Shown here: piece after piece, positions 1-11,610 of the stretch
How the letters are laid out: each line of letters opens with the position of its first letter
How positions within the stretch are numbered: position 1 is the first letter of the stretch
Assembly (NCBI GenBank): GCA_950106755.1
Contig: OX467083.1
Location: 49,986,555-50,050,554, forward strand
Reading direction: 5' to 3'
Origin: Climacium dendroides
Taxonomy: Eukaryota; Streptophyta; Bryopsida; Hypnales; Climaciaceae
Length of the DNA stretch: 64,000 bases
Made by a program: the position numbers and the translations under genes
Notes under the pieces: generated by a model
What the model was told of the DNA's origin: nothing
Seen by the model: only the letters and a program-made list of their open reading frames with translations
Databases searched by the model: none

Positions 1-3000
1 GAGGCCGTCATGAACTTTCTCGACTGCAATGCTTGCAACTTCTTGTATGTCGCTGTTCAAAGCTTGAGCCCTATCTTCAATTGAACCTCCTTTTTGCAGC
101 TCTTGCCTTGCATCTTCCTCATCCCCTTCTTTAGCAATGCGGATTTCACTCTTAATAGCAGCTTCAAACGCAGCTGCTACATCTCCAACAGCTGATAACA
201 CAGTTTTTGTCAGTAATAGTAGAGCAACCCACGTACCAGTGTCATTGATGTTCAAGCTGATAAATCCAGATGAGTATAAATTCAATTTCTTCCCTTATTC
301 CAGATAATGGACCTTCAATTTCAATTATAAGACAATATCTAATTATGTGATGGGTATGTTAAAGCTGTAAAGAACATCCAAGCTAGAAGACATGCCTGTG
401 ACAAAGCTATCAGACACAGCTTCAATATCAGCTGTCATAGCGCATGCGCGTGCTTTGATCGCTTGGCCCCGAGCCACACAATCCTCGGACCAATCCATTC
501 CCTCGGCCTCTTTTTCACGTGTAAGAACCAGTTTCCCAAGCAGTAGCAAATGCCCGATGCACAAAGTGCAAAGCTCCGAGAGCCTCTGTAATTCAGACAA
601 TAGCCGTTGTCAGCAATTTTTCCATATCAAATGACCAAAGAGCAACTATACGCCTTGTCTTTCCATTCAAAGCTGTTGCGATGATCGTCACCCGCACGAG
701 AAGAACAACACGCAAACGCCTCAATGACGGACTAATAAATCTTCACCCATGATCATGCCATGCGAGTCGGAAGAAAATTCCACCCTGCACAGCAACTCAA
801 GGTGACATATGCAAAAGGCAAGGAAAAATGCTTACATGAATGCTATCTGCCTTAATAGCGTCCAGTCGATCATTTGATTTCTGCACGACTTCTGACATTG
901 CCAATCCGCTCAGTGTTGCTGCAAAACTGCAACAGTGCAGCCAGGCTTAGAACCTGAGATGGCAGCCACATCTGAATAGTTGCAAAACGAAGCTATGATC
1001 AGGAGAATTAGAGCTTCCACATATAGACAAGACCTGAAACAGACTCAATGAGCACAATTACCCAGTAGCCATCTCGGCAGCTTGGCTGACACTTGATTCG
1101 CGAAGAGCACGAATCTCATTTCCGTTGTGAGAAGCACCAGCAACTTTCTTGCCCTTGCCAGAATCTGGTGAACCAATCTCAGTGTCCCCATTGAATGACA
1201 AAACTTGTTGCAGCTGCTTCAATTGCGATTCAAAAGCAGTCCTTTCCTCGCCTGATAGCTTTGCCTTTGCTCGGTTACACAATAATGTGTAGTGATTGGA
1301 TAACTCTTCCAACTCCTGAATATGTCAAAAATCTAACTTAACAACAACGAAGATCAAAGAATGCAGCACATACGCCAATATGGAGTATGAAAGACTATGG
1401 TTCCAATCAAGACCATAATCTTGGAAATCCTTACATCCGAGTAGTTCATATCACCTAGACCAGGTCGCTCTAATTTCCAATAAACCGAACCATGATAAAA
1501 AGAAACGGATGTGTAAGAAACTTTTAAGAGTACAGAGCAATAACCTCCATATGTTCTGGTCCGCCATATATGTAAAAGCAGCGTTCAAAAGTAACGTCCT
1601 CGGTGTAGCTCTCCACTTCTCCAGTGGTCTCCTCTTCAGGCCCTTTCTCGTCCGTTTCAAGATCAAAACCCGTCTCAGATGCCAAAATGTCCAATGTCTC
1701 CCTACCAACATACTCCAGGGCACGTATGCCCTTGACAGTAAGCTCTCTGCCACTCTGGAATCAGAGATCATAAATGGTAGGTTAGATTCGTGAATTAGAA
1801 CCAAAGGGTCTGGGGTACTCATTGACTCAATCAAAATAATGCGATGTGTTGGAATTCGAACATTACCATAATTATTGACTTATAGTTCTCTGAACCACAC
1901 TGCCCCGGGGTACGTGTTAAAGAGGTAGTCTCACTATACAAACGGTGCAAATTTGGGGGGGTATTTGTTTCAATTTGGGTATCAAATCAAAGGTTTTGCC
2001 CAGTCAAATCCAATGAGTCCATCCCTAACCTTAATTCTCAAATTGTGTATGTCACGAGTGATCGAAGATAGGCCTTAGAAATAGTGGTGGTGGTGATAGG
2101 AACCTTTGATTTGCATGCAATTAGGACACATCCTACTACCTTGGGATCTAGGTTGTCACAACCTCTCCCACGACCCTTGGGGCGTGATACTATTGGTTTG
2201 AACTAGCAAGCAGCCCATGCCCACCTGGAGAAGATTCGGTGAAAGAACCCCGCCTTGATTTAAGGTCGTGCTCTCCAACCTGCATCCCATAACATTTTCA
2301 GTCTGTTACTACTTCCCTTGCCAATTGAGTCCTACAGTGCAAAAATTAGGATCCTATTCCACTTATTTTATGACTTCAAGCCCTACGCTTATGAACTTAC
2401 TTTTGCACCAGGTTGACACTTCCCTTCCATGCATTCCCTAGCGCTTGCCATGCACCCGTAGTCAGGTTATCAACAGAGTCATCCAATACCTTTAGACCCT
2501 GCATTAAGCACAATCAAAGAGAAAAAGATGATAAGCACATCCCGACTTTGTATAACTTCCTGAGACATAAACACCTGAAATTAAAGCAGAAAATCTCATC
2601 AGCGGAATGCTTGCAGACCTGCCCTAGAAAAGAGTCTTCGCTTGCAGTCTCCAATTTCTGTAAGGCGGCCTTGCGCCGAGCATCTTCTTCAGTGGCTTCC
2701 TCAGGGTCAGCACTCTCGAGCTCCTTTTTCTCTTGCTTGAGAGAGTCTACTTCCTCACTATCTACCAGTGCATCATCCATTACAGTCTGCTGCAGATCTG
2801 CAATGCCCTTCGCTGCTGCTGCTGCCTGCAATGACAAGCCCGAATGTTTAAATCATCGTAAAAAACTGAAGGACCTGAAAAGGTGAGACTTGTGTGCATG
2901 AGCGACGAAGGAGAGCAAAGAGACAGCCTAGAAGGCAAAAAGATAATTCTATGATATTCGAAGTGATTCTCAAGCGATTGACAAGCAAGATAAGCTAAAG

Positions 3001-4304
3001 CAGAAGAATATATCAGTATCTAATTGAAGGGGAGTACCAGTTTACCCTGATTTTAGTTCACTCATGATTTTCACAACATAGCAAGGCGAACAGTCGGACT
3101 GAAAGCAAGGAAATGACCTGCAGAAAAAGACTTCCATTTGTTCCGATATATTCAATACCAACACGAAGGTTCTCCAACTACAATTAGGCATTAAGTCGCC
3201 ATAAACCTATTGAGAACGTGGTCCAAGACTTACATGAGTATATCTGCAGTGCATAAGATAGACACTTGTCTATCTCTCATCGTGTAGGCATTCTTGCACC
3301 ATGTAATCATGATGAATCCGCTATCATGGCTGAGGCACCAAAAAGATCTTATTGTACCCGTGCAATGTAAGAAATGGTTTAGACTATACTGACAAAACCA
3401 TTCTCATATCTGACTAATCTAATGCGGTCATAGACTAAATTTCTTGGGGCCACTTCGCAGCGCTTGAGGTTCTTTCTTAATTCTCAAAAGTCTGCAAGAA
3501 CTGATATATTTCCAGTTAATATACGATACAGGGGACTTTAAAAGTTCTGTCCCAAACAGGCTGCAAAACGGAAAATTATATCAAGCTGTGTGAAAACCAC
3601 TTGTCGTAGCTTCTGCCGGACACTCTAACAACTAGGGGAAAAAAATCAGCGAGTTTGTTTCAAATCAAATTTGGTACGTCTGGCAATACCCCTCGCATTA
3701 AAGGCAGTTTCCATGAACCCCGACATTAGGCGCACAAAAACCATTGAGACCTACTCATATTTCCATTTCCAATACCTAATCTAAAAGAGTGAACGCTGCT
3801 TTTACAGCATCGCGAAGAAAAGAAGTCCTCGATTACCGCAGGGAGCAATTGAGTATGAAAAAAATCATCACAATCCAGCAAAGCTCCTTGAAAACAACTA
3901 TGCAATCTTTCTGAACGCCTCCAGCGTAGCCGCAATTGCACAACAATCGATTACTCCTCAACCGTTGACACAATCTGTCTCTCACCTGGACATCGCTTTC
4001 TCTCTCTCTGGCATCAACACAAACCCCGCCCTAACAAAAACACTCTTCACTTGAAAAACTACGCAAATAACAGACAGCCCCGCATCGAACTCACATTTTT
4101 CTGAATCTCCTCAGCAGCGTCAGCAGCCGCCTGCTGGATCTCGTTCAAGACGGAGAAGGCGGAGGATTTCCACGAGCCCCAGCCCCATCCGCCCCCGCCC
4201 CCGCCCCCGCCACTCGACGACGTTGCTGCTGCGGCAGGAGCAGGCGCAAGGACCGGCTCCTTGGGTACCAGTGCGACGTCGTCACCTTCTTGCATCTCCA
4301 TCAT
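1..4304 (-). CDS. FAM114/DUF719-family protein gene (3' end outside window)
   Basis: Reconstructed exons on the minus strand: 4304-4095, 2825-2619, 2498-2401, ~1754-1545, 1315-1062, 926-836, 585-392 and 256-1 (continuing past the window edge), giving at least 506 residues. Phases agree across nearly all junctions; the 2401/1754 junction (two possible acceptors, 1754 or 1752) and the weak donor at 392 are the uncertain ones. The start is ATG 4304; a second ATG follows at once. The N-terminus has a Gly-rich run followed by a GWGWGSWKSSAFSVL stretch and an Ala-rich helix; later come an acidic Glu-rich segment, TTGAWQALGNAWKGSVNLVQ, an ALEYVGRETLDILASETGFD stretch and FYIYGGPEHMEELEELSNHY. The GW-rich start, the 'VG+ETLDILA' helix and 'LEELS' resemble animal FAM114A1/A2 (DUF719), proteins with poorly defined roles linked to Rab/Golgi trafficking. 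The function here is inferred from family resemblance only; the exon set is more secure than the name. Confidence 0.72.
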
Positions 4305-4680
4305 GGCTGCCGCTCTCTAGGGTTTCAGGGCTTCAAGGATTGCTTCCACTTCCAGTCGCTGCAATTACTCCGACAATTGAAGGCCAAGCACGCAAAGGCA
4401 ACGCCAAGACACAGCAAGCAGCACTCACAACAGAGAGACCAGCTGCCCCAGCAATCGACCGTATGTCACTATACCCGTACCCTTGTATGACCGGGACTCT
4501 ACTCCCACCCGTATACCCTTATCACAAATTCCCAGAATCCCGGGTATCGTGGACACGGATTCCAAGGGGAGGAGGACTCTGCCTTCGGTTCGTGACAGGC
4601 GAACGTGTGCGTGCATGTATTGATGCCCTGCTGAAGAACGGGTTTGCTCCAGTCCCGGGTATCAGATTGTAACATTTCTA
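4305..4680 (-). promoter_or_regulatory. 5' UTR and proximal promoter of the FAM114-like gene
   Basis: This GC-richer block lies directly upstream of ATG 4304. It holds a CTAGGGTTT element (about 4318-4326), which reads AAACCCTAG on the gene strand; this telo-box-like motif is frequent near plant transcription starts. Two copies of CCCGGGTATC lie near 4551 and 4657. No TATA box was assigned. Open reading frames on the plus strand here overlap this leader and show no recognisable protein features. Confidence 0.4.
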
Positions 4681-4689
4681 TGCCAAAAA

Positions 4690-7650
4690 AATAATTAAAG
4701 TTGTAAAATGTGATTCTGAAATTTTTGAAATTTTTATTTTTTTTCTTTGAAAATAAATTTCAAAAAAAAAATATCTAACAATTTTTTGGCATCCGTATTC
4801 TAATATATGCCAGTGTGCCATCATGGCCAAATTAAAAGTAAAAGTAATTATTAAATTTTTAAATTCACAAAACTTTGAAATTTAGTAACTTTCACACCAT
4901 GTGTCAAAATGCCACAAAACAAAGCCCATAATATAACAAAACAAAGTCGTAGGGAGCTTTCCAACAATATCAAGAATGGAATTTGGGGACGCACGGTTTA
5001 AGAGATGTCACCATAACAAACAAAATAAAACAAAACAGTCCTACTCAAGGCATGGACTATGCCATTGCCACAACCAAAATGAAAGTAAAAGTAGTTTTTT
5101 AATTTTTTAATTCATAAAACCTTAAAAATTCAATATCTTTTACAAAGTTTTATGCACTAAAGAGTGCAAGGGCTTCATTTTGTGGTGTTTGGACATGCAA
5201 CATGAAAGTTTTGATTTTTTCTTGAATAAAAGATAATTTAGTTCAATTTCCAAACTTGTTTCTAAATTCATAAATACTTTGAAATTCAATAACTTTCACA
5301 TCCTAGATCCAAACACCATAAAACAAAGTTGTGCACCCCTCCTCACAAAGAGATTTCAAGCGGTACCAAGAATGCCTCCGGAAGCCTCATGATTTCTTAG
5401 ATCTTATTGTATCAAACAAACAAAACAAACAACCTAATTCAAAGTATAGAAAGACTAGTGTACCCTATGCCATTTGTCACATCCAAAATAAAAATAAAAA
5501 TAATTTTTTAATTTTTTAATTTTTTAATTTATAAATAAAAACTTTGAAATTCAATATTTTTATGTACAAAGGAATGCAAGGGATTTGTTTTGTGGCATTT
5601 GGATATGCCATGTAAAAATAAAGATTTTTTCAAAGTAAAAAATAATTTAATTCAATTTTTTAATTTAAAAAAATCCACAACTCTTACACCATAGGTCTAA
5701 ATACCACAAAATTGGCAAGAATAGAAAACTTTATATATGAAGAAGTGCATGGGTTTTGTTTCATGGTGATTCAACATGCGACATGAAAGTTATGTTTTTT
5801 CAAAATAAAAAATAATTTAATTCAAATTTTTATTTTATAAAAGCTTTGAAATTCAATAATTTTCACATTGAGGGTCGAAATGTCACAAATCAATGTCTGT
5901 GCATCCCTCCAATGGTACCAAGAAGGTCATCCAATGCCTAATGATTGTTAAATCTCAACATATCAAATGAAACAAAGCAAACAACCTAACTTAAGGTTGA
6001 CTAGTGTGCCTTGTATTGTTGGCACACCAAAATAAAAGTAAAAATAATTTTTAAATTTTTTTAATTCATTAACCCCTGGTGTTTTTGTCAAAAACCACTT
6101 AGAACTACCACTTCTGTTGCATTCATCTAAGAAAACCCAAAATTTTTTTTTTCAAAATCCAACTATAGGATCTTGTACTTAACTTGTTTGAGAACATGTA
6201 ATAAAAATTTCATCAAATTTGACTACATAGATTGTAAGATATTTGCATCCAAAGTGAAGAAAACAAGTTTTTTTGCAACTTGCTTGACTAGATTTTTTGG
6301 CTTTGAATCTTTTTAACTAAAAATTTTTGCATTTTTAATTTTTATTTTCTTAGTCTTTATGTTTAATATTTGAGTTGAGAATATAAGGAAAAAAATTCAA
6401 CAAAAAAAAACTTAATTTTCACTCATTAAAAAATTATTAAGTAGAGGTAGGTTAAAGATTGAAGGAAAAACTAAATCATTAATAGCCTTAAGATGGAATT
6501 GACATATAGTAATCCCAATGGTGAGATTGTTCTAGAAAGCAAACCTAAACTTGTCTAAATTTTTTTTTTAAATTGTAAAAATTGCATTCACAAATGAATC
6601 CTATAAGTTATTTTTTCAAGAAGATACTTAGATTGCCCGAAAAACAAAGATTGTCCATAACTTTCTCATAACTAGTCCAAATGGAATGAATCAAAGCTTC
6701 AAATGTAGACAAAATATAAAATTTTAGACAATATATTGATTTTAAAAATATATTGATTTAAAAAAAAATTGTACTGCCCATTAACTTTTGTTTTTGGCTT
6801 ATTGTGCCATAATTTTTTGTCCTGGGCATCAATTGAAACAAAAATTATACATTCACAAAGCTCTCAGCAAACTCCACAACCTCAAAAAATCTCAAAAATA
6901 TTCACTACAAATTGAGACAATAGAAACCTACCCGGACCCTGACAAGACAACGGTCCTTTAGGGGTTAAAACTTTGAAATTCAATAACTTCTACACTATAT
7001 TGTAGGAGGATTGCATTTTGGATATAAATAGAAATTTAATTTTAAAAAATCCATTAGCTTTCATAATATAGACTCCAAATGCCACAAATTTGGCATGAAT
7101 AGAAAACTTTATGCATGTAGGAGTGTAAAGGGCTTTGTTTCATGGAATTCGGACCTTGCCACATGAATGTTATGTTTTTTCCAAAATAAAAAATAATTTT
7201 TTTCAATTTTCAAACTCATAAAAACTTTGAAATTTCATAACTTTTTCACTATAGGACCAAACACCATGAAACAAAGTTTGTACACCCCTTGTTTGGGGTA
7301 CATGCCATCAAATGCCTCATAATTTGTTAGGTCTCAATGGATCAAACAAAACAAATAAAACAAAACAACCTCATAGATAGATAATTTATGGCATACACTA
7401 GTGTGTTCTATCATACACTAGTATTGTTTGGTTTGTTTGATTAATATGCTGAGATATATGAAGTTATGAAGTGTCAAATGGCTTTCCTGGTAGTGTTGAA
7501 AATCTCTTTGCAAGGAGGGGTGCATGGACTTTGTTTCATGGTGTTTGAGTTTTTATGAATTCAAAAATTTAATTAAATTATCCTATACTTTGAAAAAATC
7601 ATAAACTTCATTTTGCATATCCAAATGCTAAAATCAAAGCTTTTAGCCTC
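4690..7650. repeat. AT-rich degenerate repeat array
   Basis: A module of several hundred bp recurs in diverged form near 4.84, 5.08, 5.25, 5.50, 5.83, 6.04, 6.97 and 7.20 kb. Its marks are 'TTTTTAATTCATAAAACTTT', then 'GAAATTCAATAACTTTCACA', then 'CCACAAAACAAAG'. A copy near 7.43-7.56 kb is inverted relative to the one at 5.28-5.42 kb: both share the 'CTCTTTG(C/T)(A/G)AGGAGGGGTGCA' block in opposite orientation. The array is interrupted at 6069-6968 by a TTAA-flanked insertion. No protein-coding gene is supported. Confidence 0.5.
6073..6964. mobile_element. TTAA-flanked TIR element (892 bp, non-coding)
   Basis: The sequence between two TTAA tetranucleotides (6069-6072 and 6965-6968) starts CCCCTGGTG and ends CCTTTAGGGG, giving short inverted ends. 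It interrupts one copy of the local AT-rich repeat: the flanks 'TTAATTCA' and 'AACTTTGAAATTC' join into the uninterrupted form seen near 5.10 and 7.21 kb. That supports a real insertion into TTAA. No open reading frame of note is present. The TTAA could be a duplicated target (as for piggyBac) or could belong to the TIR; TTA/TAA Tourist-type insertion is the main alternative. Confidence 0.55.
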
Positions 7651-8640
7651 CTTCATATTGAAATCTTCCTATTTGTCAGTTTTGTGGCATTTAGATATAT
7701 TTTTGGCAATTTTGTCTGTTTTGTGGCATTTCTCCTCAAGGTCTTCAAGGTCTTGTAGTAAGGAAGGCACTTGCAAAGGTGTTGGATACTCAAGCTCTTC
7801 ATTTGATGGAGTTGTAGAAGTTGGATTTGAAGGTGGTGATGCCAATTCATGGAAATTGTAGCTTGCAAATATAATAAATTACAAGTACAATGAATAGGGA
7901 GTTCATTCCACACAACCTAAAGTAATTGAAAATAAATTGAAGTCAATAAAAGTAGGAATTCACAAAAGTGTCTATAATCAAAGTAATGATAATAAAGTGT
8001 TGTACCTCATTTGATGCGGTTGTTGTCATTTGCCTAGGCATTGCCAATCTTCCTTGCTCTAATAAAGTATCTACTTGTCAATATGTGACTTGTGAGAGTG
8101 TAGTGCTTTTGCATTCTTTATTTGTTATTATGTATCAAAAATGATGATGGGAGTTTAGTCAGTTTAAATCTTTTCAATTTCTCCTATAACTTGCTAGATG
8201 GAGGATAAAGGATTGAAGAGGCAAAGAAATCTATCTAAATTGCCTTAATTGCACAAGTTGGGTGCCAATAGTGAAGTAATAGGAGACATTTTAGGGTAGA
8301 AATAATGGCTACTTTGCTTTATTTAACAAATAGAAAGATTTACCTAGTAATACTTGAAATAGGTGCTATGCATTCTAATTATGATTTTATATTGGCATTC
8401 AATTCTTTGTTTTGGGTTATTTGGGGCTTTGTGGCTACTTCTTCTATGAATGCAAATGGATTCAATTTAGAAAAAAGTCTAGGAAGTTAATGAGTTTAAG
8501 GCACACAATATAAAGAAAAGTCTAGGAAGTTAATGAGTTTAAGGTGCACAATATAAGGAAAAATCTAGGCCTCACAAAGGCTATGAGGCCTACACCCTCG
8601 TGGTGCAATTATAGAAAAAAATAGAAAGAGAGAGAATTTG
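7651..8640. other. Intergenic AT-rich DNA with a 43-bp tandem repeat
   Basis: There is no supported gene. Positions 8474-8570 hold two full and one partial tandem copies of a 43-bp unit containing TCTAGGAAGTTAATGAG. The ORFs of about 80 codons at 7613-7913 overlap on opposite strands and lack protein-like composition. Confidence 0.4.
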
Positions 8641-9120
8641 ACGTGGCTTTTTTAATTTTTTAATTTTTAAAATATTAAAATATTTTTTTGTACTTGCACT
8701 ACTAGGGGGTCAAAAATTAGAAACTAGTGGCCTTTTCAGGCTTGAAATTTTTCCTAATGTGTCAATTATATGCCTATCAATCACCATGTTAGTAGAAATT
8801 TGTTGAAAATTACAATATTCAACACCCTACTTGCAAAGGCAATTGTTTGAGCAAGCCCCATTGTTGCAACACAAGTTGGATTATTGGATTGCCCATCAAT
8901 CTATAGTCAAGTGGTCATGCCAACTAAATATCAATTGGCTATCATTTGTTGCATGTCTAGGGAGGATGAGTTTAGTGTATTCTTTCTACTCATTTAAAGA
9001 TGTATTTTGAAACCCTTCATGTTGACTCATGAAAGTTGATGGCCATTAATTAGCATAAGTTTTTGCCATAGTTTAATAATCATCATTATACAAGGAATTT
9101 ATTAGAAATAATGCATGCTT

Positions 9121-9136
9121 AATATATATATGTATA

Positions 9137-9183
<47 letters not shown>
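9121..9183. repeat. (TA)n microsatellite
   Basis: This is an almost uninterrupted TA-dinucleotide tract with a few TG steps at its left end. It lies in gene-free AT-rich DNA. Confidence 0.9.
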
Positions 9184-9189
<6 letters not shown>

Positions 9190-9349
9190 ACAAAAATAAT
9201 TGAAAGTTGTAAAGTCACCAAAATAAAGTAGCATTTCTTAAATGTTATATACTATGAATCATGAAATATTGAAAAAAACCATGTTTCTACAAAAATTGCT
9301 AAAGATATTCAAAAAGTTAAGTTTTTAAAAAGCCCTCAATTCTTTATTA

Positions 9350-9530
9350 AAGGCTAGGCACTCAAATTTTGAACTTGATGAATTCTCACATGTCCTTTTC
9401 ATATAGAAACATGATTTTTCATCTATCAAAATGTTTGTAGAAGCTAGGCATTCAAATTTTGAACAACTAATAAATGGTCAAATGTCCTATTCACATAGAA
9501 ACATGGTTTTTTCATCCACCAATATGTTTG
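9350..9530. repeat. Tandem duplication, about 90-bp unit
   Basis: Two diverged copies each carry GCTAGGCA(C/T)TCAAATTTTGAAC, later 'ATAGAAACATG', then an ATGTTTGTA end. The offset between the GCTAGGCA blocks is 90 bp (9353 and 9443). The copies differ by small indels. Confidence 0.7.
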
Positions 9531-9725
9531 TAAATTCTTGTATTACCTCTCAAATTTTTATGGTATCGATTTTCAAAACTTTTCACTAAAAATTATCTAA
9601 TTCAAAAAGTCTAAGTATATTTGGTTTAGGATTTTCACTTCAAAATCTAATTCTTTTGGTTCAAAGTATTACCTTTCAAAATTGTAAAGAACACTTTTTC
9701 ACAATTTTACCAAATTTAACCCTTA

Positions 9726-10506
9726 GGGCCACTTCACATTACGGTTGAAGGTCAAAAGGCTGTGGGTTTCTATCAATCAGATTTCTTGAAACCCAAAGTT
9801 TGGCCTCTCAAGCCTTCACACTAGGAGGTACAGCCCAAAGTCTGTTGTCCTCCAAATTGCCTATATGGCAATCGAATGCCTATATGGTGACAGACTCTCA
9901 ACCATAGTTTGGACAAGCCAAAAATGGAGACCCAAACTATGGTGAAGAGTTCGTTGAATTTTTTTCATAAAGTGTCAAAAATTGACAAGATTCAACCGTT
10001 AAATTAGATTGTTTTGCAGTAGCTCCTTCTTTTATTTGTTATTTGATATTTGTCATTGAAACCTAGTCTCCACCATTACAATGGGGAGAATTTGCATTCA
10101 ATGAACTTACTTCCCTTCAATGGCCAATGCCACCTTATTCCATTTATATTCTTTATATTCCATTTTATACCCTTCATATTCTTTGTTTGATGATGAGAGC
10201 ATATGCTATGATTGTTTTCCCAAGGTCATTTTTGACTTTTTTCTCATGATTTTTTATCTTTTGCTTGAAATTTTTTTTCACATAGGTGAGATTTCATGGA
10301 AAATTTCAGAAATTGGATGGATTAATGTGAAGATAGAAGGATAGAAGTCAAACAAATTATATAAGTTTGGACTTTAGCTTGACCTTTAGAGGCTTCACAC
10401 TATCACTAGCCCAAGGCTCCAATTTCTATAATTTATTGTCTATTTATTGTTCACTTTTTTAGACTCTCTACAAAGTTGACTTGACAGCCATAGTGTAAAG
10501 TAGCCC
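9726..10506. mobile_element. PIF/Harbinger (Tourist)-type MITE, 781 bp, TTA target duplication
   Basis: The left end reads GGGCCACTTCACATTACGG and the right end, reverse-complemented, reads GGGCTACTTTACACTATGG; the two match at about 15 of 19 positions and the similarity continues inward (left TTGAAGGTCAA, right CTGTCAAGTCAA). The flanks are TTA at 9723-9725 and TTA at 10507-10509, the usual 3-bp duplication of PIF/Harbinger elements. A 74-codon reading frame inside (10120-10344) does not look like a transposase, so this is a non-autonomous copy. Class assignment rests on TSD and TIR only. Confidence 0.7.
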
Positions 10507-10640
10507 TTAAACCCTTAAAGGATGATTCAATCACCATACCATGTGAATTGTTGGCTTAAACAAATGAAAAAGCATTCATTGGAAGACAAGCTCCTGTAGA
10601 AGTCCTTCCTGATGAATAGTTGCACTCTATCCTACATGGA

Positions 10641-10774
10641 GAAATTCTTTGTCATTCATCATCCAAAAAACATCCTCCGCATTATTTATGGGTAAGGTTA
10701 AATTTAGAGATTCTTTGTCATTCATCATCCAGAAAACATCCTCTGCGTTGTTTATGGGTCAAGGTTAAATTTGA
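10641..10774. repeat. Tandem duplication, about 66-bp unit
   Basis: Two neighbouring copies of ATTCTTTGTCATTCATCATCC followed by AAAACATCCTC and TTTATGGGT...AAGGTTAAATTT lie 66 bp apart (10644 and 10710). A related single copy with the same lead-in 'ATCCTACA' and 'TTGTCATTCAT' occurs near 48.13-48.16 kb, so this is part of a dispersed family. Confidence 0.65.
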
Positions 10775-11610
10775 GTGATTTCACTAATCTAATCCAACAA
10801 CCAAAAATCCCAAACCTACCCTAAACGAACCACTTTCACTCTACATCTACGTCTCAATGGCTCTTAGAAAAGGGATTGAGCCTACTTTGAAATACAGAAC
10901 CCCTTGACATTTTGCAAGTGAAGTCTACAAAAATTTATCAAGACTTGGAGAGCCCCTAATATATTCATACCCTGTCCAAAAACTGCATTTTCAAATTCTC
11001 AAAAATCCGTGATGGTACAAATGACCAGAAACCCTACTCCAAAGTCCAGTCCCTGTTGTCACACTCTCAGACGAGGATAAGAATCAACCCCTAAAAATAA
11101 GTCGTACTGTCCAAGAAGTGAACAGTGACTATCAAGATACAAATATCTCTCGATCATACAATCGAACACCACGCATCACCTCAGCAGCTGTAAGACAGGA
11201 ACGCATACGAACTGCTAAAAAAACATGAAATACCACGTCTGTTTACTTCCCATTGGATGTGAATGAACCACCTCAGATACCAGACTTCAAAAATTGAGCC
11301 AGCTCCCTGACAAGAAATTAAAAGTTCCTCCAAGCTCTGATCACAGCAAACGCCCTATTACTGCTCTCCAACAAAAGTCTCTAACTAGGATGCCTAGAGC
11401 ACACCCAAGGAGAGGGTGGCTGCGAATGCACTCCTGAATACCAACAGTCAGGTAACCAGCATTCCACCTGAATCCGCATTCCCTAGCTTGCTGAATTGGT
11501 TAGGCCATAGCAATAAATGTCTCAGTGTTGCAGCTTCTATTGCTACTTTGGGTCAAAAAAACTGGAAGGGGATAAATTCACGAGTGAAGTAACGTATTTA
11601 CTCAGTAATC
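10775..11610. other. Downstream flank / 3' UTR region of CCT3
   Basis: This stretch lies 3' of the CCT3 stop codon at 11613-11611. It is less AT-rich than the repeats to its left and probably includes the CCT3 3' UTR in its right part. No additional gene, RNA gene or mobile element could be supported. Confidence 0.35.

Noticed and set aside
1451..1834. 127-codon minus-strand ORF
   Set aside because: It overlaps FAM114-like exon 4 in the wrong frame and runs across the intron; the neighbouring frame gives the family-like sequence and joins in phase to the next exon.
7385..7425. Possible CACTA-type terminus (ACACTAGTGTG...ACACTAGTATT)
   Set aside because: These are short direct repeats of ACACTAGT with no paired inverted end or 3-bp duplication at a plausible distance.
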